Below, piece by piece: positions 34,577-44,359 of a stretch of DNA of 64,000 bases (its first letter is position 1; every line of letters starts with the position of its first letter). A program made the translations under genes and the position numbers. The stretch is from Bradyrhizobium mercantei (lineage in GTDB: Bacteria; Pseudomonadota; Alphaproteobacteria; Rhizobiales; Xanthobacteraceae): positions 682,001-746,000 of the forward strand of contig NZ_MKFI01000003.1 in the NCBI RefSeq assembly GCF_001982635.1. The letters run 5' to 3'. The notes below the pieces were generated by a model. The model did no database searches. It had not been told where the DNA came from and worked only from the letters and a program-made list of their open reading frames with translations.

Positions 34577-35041
34577 ATGAGCGACCTCACCGAAGTGGAA
34601 GTGTTGTGGCTCGAGAAGCGTATCGAAAACCGCATTCGGTTCGGTCGCATCGTCGAGGAACGGAAGATTGATCGCCACCGGCGTGTCCTGTCATTTGCAC
34701 CCGGCAGTATTTTTGCTTTCGTTCGCTGGACATCCAACGACTTTGGAACTGTCATTTCGCGGATTGACATTTTGCGCGCGGCTGCACCGGGGCAGCGCTG
34801 CTCGACTGTGCCGTATGTAAAGCCCGGCGGAGAGATTTTGCTGCGACTCTCCGGCTGGTCGAAGGTCGAACGAGTGTTGCAGATGGCCGATGCTATTGAG
34901 GCGCTCGGCATCAATCCCGCTGATGTCGCGCCTGATCATTGGCATCACGTTCATAACCGTCTGTCCGTCAACGAAAACCCGCGTTTCTACACGAAAGCGC
35001 GCCATCAGGCTTGGCTCCGTCGTCAGAGAGTGATGCGATGA
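34577..35041 (+). CDS. DUF2840 family protein
   Basis: From ATG 34577 (after GGGAGCGGCGGC) the product has 154 residues and matches the DUF2840 pattern: EVLWLEKRIENRIRFGR, RVLSFAPGSIFAFVRW, NDFGTVISRIDILRA, then VKPGGEILLRLSGW and a C-terminal HHVHNRL helix. DUF2840 genes lie directly before traF on rhizobial ICEs; no biochemical role is established. Its stop overlaps the traF start (ATGA), so the two are translationally coupled. Confidence 0.87.
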   Translation: MSDLTEVEVLWLEKRIENRIRFGRIVEERKIDRHRRVLSFAPGSIFAFVRWTSNDFGTVISRIDILRAAAPGQRCSTVPYVKPGGEILLRLSGWSKVERVLQMADAIEALGINPADVAPDHWHHVHNRLSVNENPRFYTKARHQAWLRRQRVMR

Positions 35042-35550
35042 TAGGTCGCCTGAAGACGCTGACTGCAACGTTTGGGGCTGTTGCTGCGCTCGTCGCGACA
35101 ATCGCCATGGAACCGCTTCCACTCTACGTTTGGAATGCATCGACGAGCGTGCCAATCGGTCTCTATCGCTTACGACCGGCGAAGGGCTTCCATGTCACCG
35201 AGCTGGTCGCCGTTCGGCCGCCGGAGCCGCTCGCAACCTTCCTCGATCTTAACGGATATCTGCCCATTGGCATCCCCATGCTCAAGCGCGTGCTGGCGCT
35301 GCCAGGGCAGAGCGTCTGCAGAATTGGGCTCACGATTTCGGTCGATAAAATTGCAGTCGGCGAGGCGCGCGATAGCGACCGGCGCGGCCGCCCGCTGCCG
35401 AAATGGCAGGGCTGCCACGTCGTCGGCGATGGCGTGCTCTTTCTCATGAACTGGCAGTCGGACGATTCCCTTGACGGGCGGTATTTTGGATTTCTTCCGG
35501 TATCGGCCGTGATCGGTCGTGCTCTCCCAGTGTGGACATGGGAGGAATGA
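35038..35550 (+). CDS. traF: TraF, S26-family signal peptidase of conjugation
   Basis: The 170-residue protein has an N-terminal membrane anchor (residues 5-25), the catalytic Ser motif NASTSVPIGLYRL, the Lys region PMLKRVLALPGQSVCR and the C-terminal DSLDGRYFGFLP box. TraF peptidases mature the conjugative pilin (TrbC), which has its own gene at 44.0 kb. Both ends overlap neighbours (ATGA at start and end), which places it firmly in one operon with DUF2840 and the transglycosylase. Confidence 0.92.
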   Translation: MIGRLKTLTATFGAVAALVATIAMEPLPLYVWNASTSVPIGLYRLRPAKGFHVTELVAVRPPEPLATFLDLNGYLPIGIPMLKRVLALPGQSVCRIGLTISVDKIAVGEARDSDRRGRPLPKWQGCHVVGDGVLFLMNWQSDDSLDGRYFGFLPVSAVIGRALPVWTWEE

Positions 35551-36440
35551 TCGTGCGTGTTCCACGTGTCTACCCCGCCATTCCTCTGTTCGATCGATTG
35601 CGGGACCATTCCTCCGTCCCGGCCGATATTTGCAAGGCTGGCGCGCGCAGCGGCGATCCAGGGCGGCCGAATGGCCGGCGCGAAGCAGCTTTACCCTGGA
35701 CCGGCGTGAGCACGACAGCATGCTCAGCTCGGTCGGACGTGCGTGTTTGGGCTGTCGTGCCACTGCTGCTTATTCTGACCGCGTCGCATAGTGTTGCTTT
35801 GGCCGAGAACGGACCGGCGGCTCGAGCGGTCCATCAAGCGCAAATCCCGTTCGCCGCTTTTATGGAAGAGGCGTCACGACGCTTTGCAATCCCGGTGGAC
35901 TGGATCAGGTTTGTGCTGGACAGCGAAAGTTCTGGGCAAGTGCGCGCCAGATCGCCCAAAGGCGCGATGGGCCTTATGCAAGTCATGCCCACGACTTGGG
36001 CCGAACTGCGCCTGCGCTATGACCTAGGCAACGATCCGTTCGATCCGCGCGACAACATTCTGGCAGGCACGGCATATCTGCGTGAATTGCTCAGTCGCTA
36101 TGGCTCGCCTGGCGTGTTTGCCGCGTACAACGCGGGACCAACTCGCTACGAAGAGTTTCTCACGGGCCATTCCCTGCCTGATGAGACGCGAGCCTACCTG
36201 ATCAAGCTTGCAAGCCGGCTGGGCATCGAACTACCTCCGACGTGGATCGCCGACCGGCAGTCGTCGGCAGCGGCAATGTTGTTCATTGCACGATCTGATC
36301 TCATGCATAGGGGCGATCGGCCAGCGTTCGTACCTTCGAGCGACACAAGGACTGCATTCCCGTCGCGGGATATTTTGCAGATGGGCCCCAAGTCCACCGG
36401 GGTGTTTGTCGCCCGATCAGGTTCGGGAGCATCGCGATGA
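35547..36440 (+). CDS. Lytic transglycosylase (SLT domain) of the transfer system
   Basis: From ATG 35547, overlapping the traF stop, the product has 297 residues. After ~70 poorly structured residues comes a hydrophobic segment (VVPLLLILTASHSVALA) that looks like an internal signal or anchor, then the SLT domain: FVLDSESSGQVRARSPKGAMGLMQVMPTTW, with the catalytic Glu in SES, and AYNAGPTRYEEF. It would open the peptidoglycan for the mating channel. The odd long N-terminus suggests that the real start may be further downstream. Confidence 0.85.
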   Translation: MIVRVPRVYPAIPLFDRLRDHSSVPADICKAGARSGDPGRPNGRREAALPWTGVSTTACSARSDVRVWAVVPLLLILTASHSVALAENGPAARAVHQAQIPFAAFMEEASRRFAIPVDWIRFVLDSESSGQVRARSPKGAMGLMQVMPTTWAELRLRYDLGNDPFDPRDNILAGTAYLRELLSRYGSPGVFAAYNAGPTRYEEFLTGHSLPDETRAYLIKLASRLGIELPPTWIADRQSSAAAMLFIARSDLMHRGDRPAFVPSSDTRTAFPSRDILQMGPKSTGVFVARSGSGASR

Positions 36441-36973
36441 TCAGGCGCAGGTCAGCAAGCGGTGGTGAGCTTCAAGGAACGATTGGCGAAACGGCAAGAC
36501 CAGTGCGCAAACACGACGTATGTGTCCGAGGCCTGCACATGAGGTCGGATCTCGACAAGCCTGATGCCCTCGCGCTGGGCATATGCTGGCAATACGCCTA
36601 CCGCACGAGCTCCTATTCCGTGCGGGGAACACCTTTGGGAGCTTTCGCGATCACTGCTTCGGCACGTTCGATCGCGGCACTGAACTCTGCGCTCTTCCAC
36701 GTATCGACGGAATGGCCGTCATCGAACGACTCATCGGAAGCTTCCCGCGCCCGTGCGACCAACTCACGAAGCGCGGCAAAGGCTTCCGAGAGCAGTTTGG
36801 CATCCGCTCCGTTTCGGGAAGATTGCGTCACCTCTCTATCTCCATCACATCGCGATTATGGACCGTCAGGCAGTTTCGTTACAATAGATCACCGTCGCTA
36901 TTGCGCCGGGTTTGATCTTCTGCGCTTCGCAAACCTCTGCTCAGGCGGCGGCAGCACCGGGTTCTGCGCATGT
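36441..36973. other. Degenerate stretch between transglycosylase and relaxase
   Basis: The gap holds broken frames on both strands. One minus-strand frame (36613-36831, GTG start) gives a 72-residue helical charged product (LLSEAFAALRELVARAREAS) that could be a real small gene, but its ribosome site overlaps the start, so I rate it low. Confidence 0.35.
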
Positions 36974-37025
36974 TCAGTTCCACGGCAGCAGTTCGTCAAT
37001 TCGGCTTACGGGATGCCGGAAAGGC
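36974..37025 (-). mobile_element. IS66-family transposase 3'-end remnant
   Basis: On the minus strand the bases read HPVSRIDELLPWN then stop, the conserved C-terminus of IS66 TnpC (usually HPxxRIDELLPWNW). Only about 50 bases are recognisable, so it is a scar of an old IS66 insertion between the transglycosylase and relaxase genes. Confidence 0.65.
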
Positions 37026-37212
37026 GGAAAGCGAGCACGACAGGCCGACGGCGAGATAAAAGGGGCTCGCCGGTCGAACCGCAAGCCATTGACATGACTT
37101 GGGTTCTACCGTGCCGGTCGGTCGGGGCGCGTGCCGCGCCTTGCATTTTGACGAATGCAATCAAAGGCTTTTTCGGCACGGCGTGCGCTCTTGAATGCTG
37201 GGAAGTCCGGTC

Positions 37213-38976
37213 ATGACCGCAGGCGACAGCGATCTGCATGTTCGGCCCGGGCGCATCCGCAGCACGCGCGCGCCGAAGCAAAAGAGCTTCATCAACCAGG
37301 TGTTGCGCGCAGCGAAGAAAGCCGGACACACCTCGGGACAGGCCGCGGCTGGCAGGCGTTCTGCGGCCTATGGGCGCTCGACGTTTGGCCGCGGCCGGCT
37401 CGCCTTTAGTCGCTGCCGGTTGTTCAGCCCGACAAGGCGCGTCGTGGTGAAAGCGCGCGTTGTTCGCCACAAAGGGCGAGCCTTCCGCTCTGCGCCACTG
37501 ACCGCCCATCTATCATATTTGAAGCGCGATGGCGTGACTCGAAGCGGCGGGAGGGCCGAGATGTTCGATGCCAGCAGCGACCGTGCTGACGGCGCGACGT
37601 TCGCGGAACGCTGCAAGGACGACCGCCACCATTTCCGGTTCATTGTCTCGCCCGAAGACGCTGGCGACATGACCGATCTCAAGGCCTTCACCCGCGACCT
37701 TGCTAAGCAGATGGAGACCGATATCGGCACGCGGCTGGATTGGGTGGCCGTCGATCACTGGAACACGGACAACCCTCACGTCCATCTTCTCGTTCGGGGC
37801 GTAGATGAGGAAGGAGCCGATCTGGTGATCTCCCGCGACTACATAAGCCGGGGTCTACGTTCGCGCGCCGAGGAACTTGCCGCCATTGAACTAGGTCCGA
37901 AACCGGAGCATGAAATCCGCATTTCGCTGGAGAAGGAAGTCACGGCAGAGCGATGGACGCGGCTCGATCAGGAGATACGACTGGCAGCCGACGAAACCGG
38001 CTATATCGATCTGCGTCCTGAGAAGCCCGGCAGGTCCGATCCCGAGATCCGCCGCCTGATGGTCGGCCGCCTTCAGCATCTGGAGAAGACCGGCCTCGCT
38101 GCACCCGCGGCACCAGGGGAATGGACGGTCGGGCTTGAGGCTGAGCGTAGTCTGCGCGACCTCGGTATGCGCGGCGACATCATCAAGACGATGCACCGCG
38201 CCTTTACCGAGCGTGGGGAACCGCGCGGTGTTGCCGACTTCGTCATCGAAAGTGGACAGCCGACGTCCCAGATCATCGGACGGTTGGTCGATCGGGGATT
38301 GCATGACGAACTGACTGGCGAGGCCTTCGTCCTGATCGACGGAACGGATGGACGTGCACACCACGTCCGCTTCCGTGGAATCGAGGCCTTCGAATATGCA
38401 CCACCGACCGGTGGTATCGTCGAAGTCCGGCGCTTCGGTCCTGCCAGTGATCCGCGCCCCACCTTGGTCCTCGCGACCCGTTCCGATCTCGATCTTGCTG
38501 AGCAGGTCGCCGCGAAAGGCGCGACCTGGCTCGACCACCGCCTGGTCGAACGCGAGCCCATGCCGCTCGCCATGGGTGGTTTCGGCCGCGAAACCCGCGA
38601 CGCCATGGAAGCCCGCACCGAGCGTCTGATTCAGGAGGGGCTGGCGCGGCGGCAGGGCCAGCGCATCTTCTTGCAGCGTGACCTGCTGAACACGCTCCGC
38701 CGACGCGAACTGGACGAGTTGGCAGCAAAAGTCTCGGCCGACACCGGCCTGCCTCATATGAAGGCTGCTTCCGGAGAGCATGTATCGGGCGTCTATCGCC
38801 AACGCATCACAGTCGCCTCGGGTCGCTTCGCCATGGTCGATAACGGACTTGGCTTTCAGCTCGTGCCTTGGTCTCGCGAACTTGAAAAGCGGCTGGGCAA
38901 GCACGTCACCGGCGTCGTGAAGGACGGCGGCGGCATCGAATGGGGTTTTGGTCGGAAACGCGACCTCGGCCTCTAG
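37213..38976 (+). CDS. rlxS: RlxS, VirD2-type relaxase with DUF3363 domain
   Basis: From ATG 37213 the product has 587 residues. It shows HVRPGRIRS at the start, the relaxase fold with HHFRFIVSPED and the metal-binding DNPHVHLLVRG (HxH near residue 190), a candidate catalytic Tyr upstream (HLSYLKRDG), and then the DUF3363 C-terminal region with YRQRITVASGRFAMVDNGLGFQLVPW. It nicks oriT and leads the strand into the channel. The next gene encodes its coupling protein. The frame also has an upstream ATG at 37195; the internal one fits the family better. Confidence 0.92.
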   Translation: MTAGDSDLHVRPGRIRSTRAPKQKSFINQVLRAAKKAGHTSGQAAAGRRSAAYGRSTFGRGRLAFSRCRLFSPTRRVVVKARVVRHKGRAFRSAPLTAHLSYLKRDGVTRSGGRAEMFDASSDRADGATFAERCKDDRHHFRFIVSPEDAGDMTDLKAFTRDLAKQMETDIGTRLDWVAVDHWNTDNPHVHLLVRGVDEEGADLVISRDYISRGLRSRAEELAAIELGPKPEHEIRISLEKEVTAERWTRLDQEIRLAADETGYIDLRPEKPGRSDPEIRRLMVGRLQHLEKTGLAAPAAPGEWTVGLEAERSLRDLGMRGDIIKTMHRAFTERGEPRGVADFVIESGQPTSQIIGRLVDRGLHDELTGEAFVLIDGTDGRAHHVRFRGIEAFEYAPPTGGIVEVRRFGPASDPRPTLVLATRSDLDLAEQVAAKGATWLDHRLVEREPMPLAMGGFGRETRDAMEARTERLIQEGLARRQGQRIFLQRDLLNTLRRRELDELAAKVSADTGLPHMKAASGEHVSGVYRQRITVASGRFAMVDNGLGFQLVPWSRELEKRLGKHVTGVVKDGGGIEWGFGRKRDLGL

Positions 38977-39011
38977 CTATCTCACCATTTCAGCTCGGAA
39001 AGGCGTTCGGG

Positions 39012-40997
39012 ATGTCCGGAACCAAAATCCTTTGGGGACAGGTGATCGTGGTCGGCCTGATCGTTTTGCTCGCAATCTGGGGAGCAACCGAGTGGACGGC
39101 TTGGCGGCTCGCATACCAACCGGAGCTCGGGCGGCCCTGGTTCGAGCTATCAGGCTTCAAAGTCTATTACCCGCCCATCTTCTTCTGGTGGTGGTTCGTC
39201 TACGATGCCTATGCACCACAGGTCTTTGTCGAGGGTGCCTTCATGGCAGCCTCGGGAACCTTCGTTTCGATTGCGGTTGCGATCGGCATGTCGGTTTGGC
39301 GAGCGCGCGAAGCCAAGAACGTCGAGACCTATGGTTCGGCGCGCTGGGCCGATGTGCGCGAGGTGAAAGCGGCGGGACTTCTCGGTCCGGATGGCGTGGT
39401 GCTGGGCAAGCTCGACCGCGACTACCTTCGTCATGATGGACCAGAACACGTGTTGTGTTTTGCGCCCACCCGGTCGGGTAAAGGTGTCGGCCTTGTCGTT
39501 CCATCGTTGCTGGCTTGGCCCGGCTCGGCCATCGTCCACGACATCAAGGGCGAGAACTGGCAGCTGACCGCGGGCTTTCGTTCGCGGCACGGCCGTGTCC
39601 TGTTGTTCGATCCCACCAACCCAAAATCCTCGGCCTACAACCCGCTGCTCGAGGTCCGGCGCGGCGAGTGGGAAGTTCGTGACGTGCAGAACGTGGCTGA
39701 CGTCCTGGTCGACCCCGAAGGATCCCTCGATAAGCGCAACCATTGGGAAAAGACCAGCCATTCGCTGCTGGTCGGCGCCATCCTCCACGTCCTCTATGCT
39801 GAGGCGGACAAGACTTTGGCAGGTGTGGCCGCCTTTCTGTCCGACCCGAAGCGGCCGATTGAGGCGACGTTGAAGGCGATGATGACCACGCCGCACCTTG
39901 GTGAGCAGGGGTCTCACCCCGTGGTCGCCTCGACTGCGCGCGAACTCCTCAATAAATCCGAGAACGAACGCTCAGGGGTCCTATCCACGGCGATGTCGTT
40001 CCTCGGGCTTTACCGAGATCCGGTCGTGGCTCAGGTGACCCGCCGTTGCGACTGGCGAATCGCCGACCTGATTACGGATGCCAGCCCGACGACGCTTTAC
40101 CTCGTAGTGCCGCCCTCCGATATCTCACGGACCAAACCATTGATCCGCCTGGTGCTGAACCAGATTGGCCGTCGCCTGACCGAGGACCTGCATGCCCACG
40201 ACCGCCGGCATCGCATCCTGATGATGCTTGATGAGTTCCCGGCGCTGGGGCGACTTGATTTCTTCGAGTCTGCACTCGCCTTCATGGCGGGGTATGGCAT
40301 CAAGAGTTTCTTGATCGCGCAATCGCTCAATCAGATCGAGAAGGCCTACGGGCCCAATAACGCGATCCTCGACAACTGCCACGTGCGCGTCAGCTTCGCA
40401 ACCAATGACGAGCGGACCGCCAAGCGGGTGTCCGACGCGCTCGGCACGGCGACTGAGATGCGGGCGATGAAGAATTATGCTGGGCACAGATTGAACCCCT
40501 GGCTGGGGCACCTCATGGTCTCGCGGCAGGAGACGGCGAGGCCGCTCTTGACGCCTGGCGAGGTCATGCAGCTTCCGTCGATGGACGAGATCGTCATGGT
40601 GGCGGGCGCGCCGCCGATCCGGGCAAGGAAGGTCCGCTATTATGAGGATCGGCGGTTTACTGAGCGTGTCTTGCCGCCACCCGATCCGCCGGCATCCGGG
40701 CGATCATCGCGAACGGACGGATGGTCAACGCTCGAAAAGCTGGAGCCGGCGCCGCTTCCAGGTGACAGGGGGAAAGGAGAGGAAGACACCGCGAATAGCG
40801 GTCTCCGTCGCGAGCCCGAACTCCCCGATCACGTCGCGATCGTCAAGGAGACAACCGAACCGACGCCGGCAGAAGAATTTGCCCTCGTTCTTGACGATAA
40901 CGAAGATGCGGTTCGTCAGTCCCGGCTCATACGCCAACAGATGCCTGGTGTCGCGCGTCAGGTCGCCATGGATCCGAATGACGGTATGGAGCTCTGA
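39012..40997 (+). CDS. traG: TraG, type IV coupling protein (VirD4-like ATPase)
   Basis: The 661-residue protein has two N-terminal membrane segments (about residues 8-28 and 70-95), Walker A PTRSGKGVG near residue 152, a Walker B-like MMLDEFPALG, and the DNCHVRVSFATND block typical of TraG/VirD4. The C-terminal ~100 residues are proline-rich and acidic. It links the relaxosome to the Trb channel. It starts 35 bases after rlxS and is followed within 6 bases by the CopG gene. Confidence 0.94.
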   Translation: MSGTKILWGQVIVVGLIVLLAIWGATEWTAWRLAYQPELGRPWFELSGFKVYYPPIFFWWWFVYDAYAPQVFVEGAFMAASGTFVSIAVAIGMSVWRAREAKNVETYGSARWADVREVKAAGLLGPDGVVLGKLDRDYLRHDGPEHVLCFAPTRSGKGVGLVVPSLLAWPGSAIVHDIKGENWQLTAGFRSRHGRVLLFDPTNPKSSAYNPLLEVRRGEWEVRDVQNVADVLVDPEGSLDKRNHWEKTSHSLLVGAILHVLYAEADKTLAGVAAFLSDPKRPIEATLKAMMTTPHLGEQGSHPVVASTARELLNKSENERSGVLSTAMSFLGLYRDPVVAQVTRRCDWRIADLITDASPTTLYLVVPPSDISRTKPLIRLVLNQIGRRLTEDLHAHDRRHRILMMLDEFPALGRLDFFESALAFMAGYGIKSFLIAQSLNQIEKAYGPNNAILDNCHVRVSFATNDERTAKRVSDALGTATEMRAMKNYAGHRLNPWLGHLMVSRQETARPLLTPGEVMQLPSMDEIVMVAGAPPIRARKVRYYEDRRFTERVLPPPDPPASGRSSRTDGWSTLEKLEPAPLPGDRGKGEEDTANSGLRREPELPDHVAIVKETTEPTPAEEFALVLDDNEDAVRQSRLIRQQMPGVARQVAMDPNDGMEL

Positions 40998-41003
40998 GGC
41001 AAT

Positions 41004-41429
41004 ATGCGCGATCGGATGAACGTATATTTTCCGCCAGAGCTTCTGAAACAGATCTCGGATCTGGCGGACCGCAAGAACCTTTCCAGGTCTTCGATCGTGG
41101 AAGCGGCTGTCGCCTCATTTCTGTCGCCGGACGGAGCGGATAGGCGGGAGGCAGCGTTCACTCGGCGTCTGGACCGGCTGTCACGTCAGATGCAGAGGCT
41201 GGAGCGTGACGTTGGTTTGACGGCCGAGACCTTGGCCCTCTTCATTCGCTTCTGGTTGACGGTCACGCCACCGTTACCCAACGACGCGCAGACAGCCGCG
41301 CAGCTTAAGGGCAGGGAACGTTTTGAAGGATTCGTCGAGGCGCTCGGCCGCCGGCTGCAAAAAGGGCAGAGCTTCCTGCGTGAGATTCCAGAAGAGATCG
41401 TCCGTCAGGAACCAGTCGGCGAAAGCTGA
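41004..41429 (+). CDS. CopG-family ribbon-helix-helix regulator of transfer
   Basis: The 141-residue protein begins MNVYFPPELLKQISDLADRK, a ribbon-helix-helix strand and helix, then NLSRSSIVEAAVASFL, the second helix. A coiled stretch (RRLDRLSRQMQRLERDV) and a short hydrophobic helix follow. CopG-type genes are regularly found between traG and trbB on ICEs and probably regulate the operon. The start is 6 bases after traG. Confidence 0.85.
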   Translation: MRDRMNVYFPPELLKQISDLADRKNLSRSSIVEAAVASFLSPDGADRREAAFTRRLDRLSRQMQRLERDVGLTAETLALFIRFWLTVTPPLPNDAQTAAQLKGRERFEGFVEALGRRLQKGQSFLREIPEEIVRQEPVGES

Positions 41430-41464
41430 CTGAGGCCCTCGGCACCTTATCGCGCCGGCCCCTC

Positions 41465-41488
41465 CTTTTTCTACGCCAGCCTACGACC
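41465..41488 (+). repeat. Left copy of a 24-bp direct repeat bordering the MFS cassette
   Basis: CTTTTTCTACGCCAGCCTACGACC occupies these 24 bases (shown for position only: core TACGCCAG-C-CTACGA). It matches 42951-42974 at 22 of 24 bases. It lies 36 bases after the CopG stop. Confidence 0.7.
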
Positions 41489-41564
41489 GCAGCAATTTAG
41501 CCGAGCCTACAAAAAGCTGGACGCGCTATCGGCCCGAATGAGCTGAGAGCAAAAAGGGGCCAGC

Positions 41565-42890
41565 ATGCAAATCTCAATAGCATGGCGTCGAACTGCGCGC
41601 GTTTTTCTGCCTTTTGCTGCTGGATACTATCTTTCGTACCTGTTTCGAACAATCAACGCTTTGATCGCCGACCACCTCAGCTCGGATACCGGGCTTGGGA
41701 CTGCTGATCTCGGGTTGCTAACGTCAGTTCATTTCCTCATTTTCGCGGTGGCTCAGATCCCCATCGGCATATTGTTGGACCGCTTTGGTCCGCGTCGCGT
41801 CCAGAGTACTCTGCTCTTGCTCGCCGCGATGGGGGCCGGACTTTTCGCGGTATCGACAGGTTTCCTGTCACTTTTGATTGCGCGTGCAATGATCGGGCTC
41901 GGTGTGGCGGCGTCGCTCGCAGCAGGGCTGAAGTCTATCGTTCTTTGGTTTCCCAGAGAACGAGTTGCCTTGCTTAACGGCTACATGATCATGCTGGGAT
42001 CGCTCGGAGCGGTGACCGCTACGGCTCCTGTCGAACACCTACTCGCTTGGATGGGTTGGCGGCAGCTCTTTGAGATCCTGGCGGCCGCTACCGGTGCGAC
42101 GGCCATCCTCATCTATGTCGTGGTTCCTGAACGAGGCATTGTCCCATCGACAGCGTCAAGTCCAATCACCCTTAGCTCCGTTTTCGCCGATAGGCGTTTC
42201 TGGCGTATCGCTCCGTTGTCGGCGACCTGCATTGGATCGGCCTGGTTCCTGCAGGGGTTATGGGCATCGCCGTGGCTGTCAGACGTAGAGGGGCTCGATC
42301 GCGCAAACCTCGTCAGACAGCTCTTCCTAATATCGATAGGACTTTGTGGCGGTGCCTGGTTGTTCGGTACGACGGTCCATCATATCAAACGAAGAGAAAT
42401 CGGGGCGGAGACGATTTTAGCGATGGTTGCGGTGCTGTTTATCGCAGCCGAGTTGGCCTTGATCCTGCGAGTGCCTCTGCCGTCCATCTTGCCCTGGTCC
42501 ATTGTCGCAATTGTCGGAACGGCAACCGTGGTCAGCTTTGCGGTGATAGCGGATTACTTTCCGCTAGAGTTTGCCGGTCGTGCCAACGGCGCCTTGAACG
42601 TTCTGCATTTCGGTTGGGCATTTCTCGCACAGTACGCAACGGGCCTTATCCTGGAGCAATGGTTCACGATCGATGGACATAGGCCCATCATCGCCTATCA
42701 AGTCGCGTTCGGTCTCAACGTGGCAGTGCAGGTCGTGGCATTAGTCTGGTTCGCGCTTCCCTGGATCAGATGCTCCGCTTCGTGGATGAGACCGTTCCTG
42801 CCGGCTAACATTTCGGATGCCGCCGAGCCGGTTGGTTTGTATGAGAGCTCAGTCGTACTAATTCCTGCGGATGACGATGGGGAGTGGTGA
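41565..42890 (+). CDS. MFS transporter inserted in the conjugation operon
   Basis: The 441-residue protein has twelve predicted membrane segments, with the MFS loop motif GILLDRFGPRRVQ between segments 2 and 3 and PVEHLLAWMGWRQLFEIL at segment 5. GAGCAAAAAGGGGCC precedes the ATG. It resembles MFS permeases of the sugar/organic-anion type; the substrate is not visible. Its base composition is lower in GC than the transfer genes, and the gene and its flanks lie between two direct repeats, so it is likely a cargo insertion between copG and trbB. Confidence 0.82.
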   Translation: MQISIAWRRTARVFLPFAAGYYLSYLFRTINALIADHLSSDTGLGTADLGLLTSVHFLIFAVAQIPIGILLDRFGPRRVQSTLLLLAAMGAGLFAVSTGFLSLLIARAMIGLGVAASLAAGLKSIVLWFPRERVALLNGYMIMLGSLGAVTATAPVEHLLAWMGWRQLFEILAAATGATAILIYVVVPERGIVPSTASSPITLSSVFADRRFWRIAPLSATCIGSAWFLQGLWASPWLSDVEGLDRANLVRQLFLISIGLCGGAWLFGTTVHHIKRREIGAETILAMVAVLFIAAELALILRVPLPSILPWSIVAIVGTATVVSFAVIADYFPLEFAGRANGALNVLHFGWAFLAQYATGLILEQWFTIDGHRPIIAYQVAFGLNVAVQVVALVWFALPWIRCSASWMRPFLPANISDAAEPVGLYESSVVLIPADDDGEW

Positions 42891-42950
42891 GCAGCGACTC
42901 ACGGCGAGCAATCCGATCGCGTAGGTCTCAAATTTTAGTTCGGAGACTTT

Positions 42951-42974
42951 CTTTTTCTACGCCAGTCTACGATC
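42951..42974 (+). repeat. Right copy of the 24-bp direct repeat
   Basis: Same core as the left copy (TACGCCAG-T-CTACGA), 22 of 24 bases identical, 82 bases before the trbB start. The segment between the copies carries only the MFS gene. Confidence 0.7.
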
Positions 42975-43056
42975 ACCGAAAGCGCTTGTTGCACCAAGTC
43001 CATTGGTGCCTTTGTAGTTATCCCATCTGAGGGGGCTCTGTGGACGCCCTCGCGCG

Positions 43057-44031
43057 GTGGGGGCGGCGGTGGCAATCCATTCCTTTCAATCGGAAGCGAA
43101 TTCGCGCGGTGCGAGAATGCTGCGTAGCGCACTTGGCGCGGCGATTGCCGGCTACCTCGAAGATGAATCGATTATCGAGGTCATGCTCAATCCGGATGGG
43201 CGGCTGTGGATTGACCGGTTGTCGAATGGCCTGATCGATACCGGCGAAACTCTATCCGCAGCGGACGGCGAGCGCATTGTTCGTCTGGTGGCACACCACG
43301 TCGGTGCCGAGGTGCATGCCGGCGCGCCACGGGTTTCGGCCGAACTGCCTGGCACCGGCGAGCGCTTCGAGGGTCTGTTGCCTCCGGTCGTTGCTGCACC
43401 GGCTTTTGCTATCCGCAAGCCTGCGGTCGCGGTGTTTACGCTCGACGATTACGTCGCCAAGGAGATCATGACCTCGGAGCAGGCCAGGATTCTCAAGAGC
43501 GCGGTCGCCGCGCGCAAGAACATCCTCGTCGCCGGCGGGACATCGACGGGCAAGACAACGTTGACAAATGCGCTCTTGGCCGAGGTGGCAAAGACGTCGG
43601 ATCGGGTCGTGCTGATCGAAGATACTCGAGAACTCCAGTGCAAAGCGCCAAATCTCGTGGCTTTGCGGACCAAAGATGGTGTCGCCACACTATCAGATCT
43701 CGTTCGGTCCTCGCTGCGGCTGCGCCCGGATCGTATCCCGATCGGCGAGGTCCGCGGTGCCGAGGCACTCGATCTGCTCAAGGCCTGGGGCACCGGGCAC
43801 CCCGGCGGCATCGGCACGATTCATGCGGGCAGCGCGCTCGGTGCACTGCGCCGGCTCGAGCAACTCATCCAGGAAGCGGTCATCACGGTTCCGCGCGCCC
43901 TCATAGCCGAGACTATCAATCTCGTCGTCGTCCTTGCGGGTCGCGGTGCCGATCGCCGCGTCGCCGAGCTCGCCGTCGTCTCAGGTCTTGGGGCCGCTGG
44001 CGACTACAGCCTTTCATCAGCAGGAGACTGA
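43057..44031 (+). CDS. trbB: TrbB, conjugation ATPase (VirB11-like)
   Basis: The 324-residue protein shows the VirB11/TrbB pattern: [13 protein letters not shown] near residue 45, Walker [11 protein letters not shown] near residue 160, EDTRELQC (Asp box), Walker B-like [18 protein letters not shown], and [12 protein letters not shown]. It powers pilus and channel assembly. I use GTG 43057; a start near the internal ATG at RGARM is possible. It opens the trb operon, and the ATG of trbC follows 1 base after its stop. Confidence 0.93.
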   Translation: MGAAVAIHSFQSEANSRGARMLRSALGAAIAGYLEDESIIEVMLNPDGRLWIDRLSNGLIDTGETLSAADGERIVRLVAHHVGAEVHAGAPRVSAELPGTGERFEGLLPPVVAAPAFAIRKPAVAVFTLDDYVAKEIMTSEQARILKSAVAARKNILVAGGTSTGKTTLTNALLAEVAKTSDRVVLIEDTRELQCKAPNLVALRTKDGVATLSDLVRSSLRLRPDRIPIGEVRGAEALDLLKAWGTGHPGGIGTIHAGSALGALRRLEQLIQEAVITVPRALIAETINLVVVLAGRGADRRVAELAVVSGLGAAGDYSLSSAGD

Positions 44032-44032
44032 C

Positions 44033-44359
44033 ATGCGTCAGAAATTTCGATTTCTTCGGGATGCGGCCTCGCTTACCGCATCCGGCACGGTTCTTTTGGC
44101 GACGGCACCGGCATGGGCGGCTGGCTCGAACATGCCGTGGGAGCAGCCGCTCAATCAGATCTTGCAATCGGTAGAAGGCCCGGTCGCCAAGATCATCGCC
44201 GTCATCATCATCGTTGTGACCGGGCTGACGCTCGCGTTCGGGGATTCGTCGGGCGGCTTCCGCAGACTGATCCAGATCGTGTTCGGTCTGTCGATTGCGT
44301 TCGCCGCCTCGAGCTTCTTCCTGTCGTTCTTCTCCTTCGGCGGCGGCGTGGTGATCTGA
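44033..44359 (+). CDS. trbC: TrbC, conjugative pilin
   Basis: The 108-residue precursor has a long basic signal segment ending in APAWAAG near residue 30 and two membrane segments in the mature part (AVIIIVVTGLTLAF and FAASSFFLSFF), as expected for VirB2/TrbC pilins. The maturation partner TraF is encoded at 35.0 kb. CAGGAG precedes the ATG. Its stop overlaps the trbD start. Confidence 0.9.
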   Translation: MRQKFRFLRDAASLTASGTVLLATAPAWAAGSNMPWEQPLNQILQSVEGPVAKIIAVIIIVVTGLTLAFGDSSGGFRRLIQIVFGLSIAFAASSFFLSFFSFGGGVVI

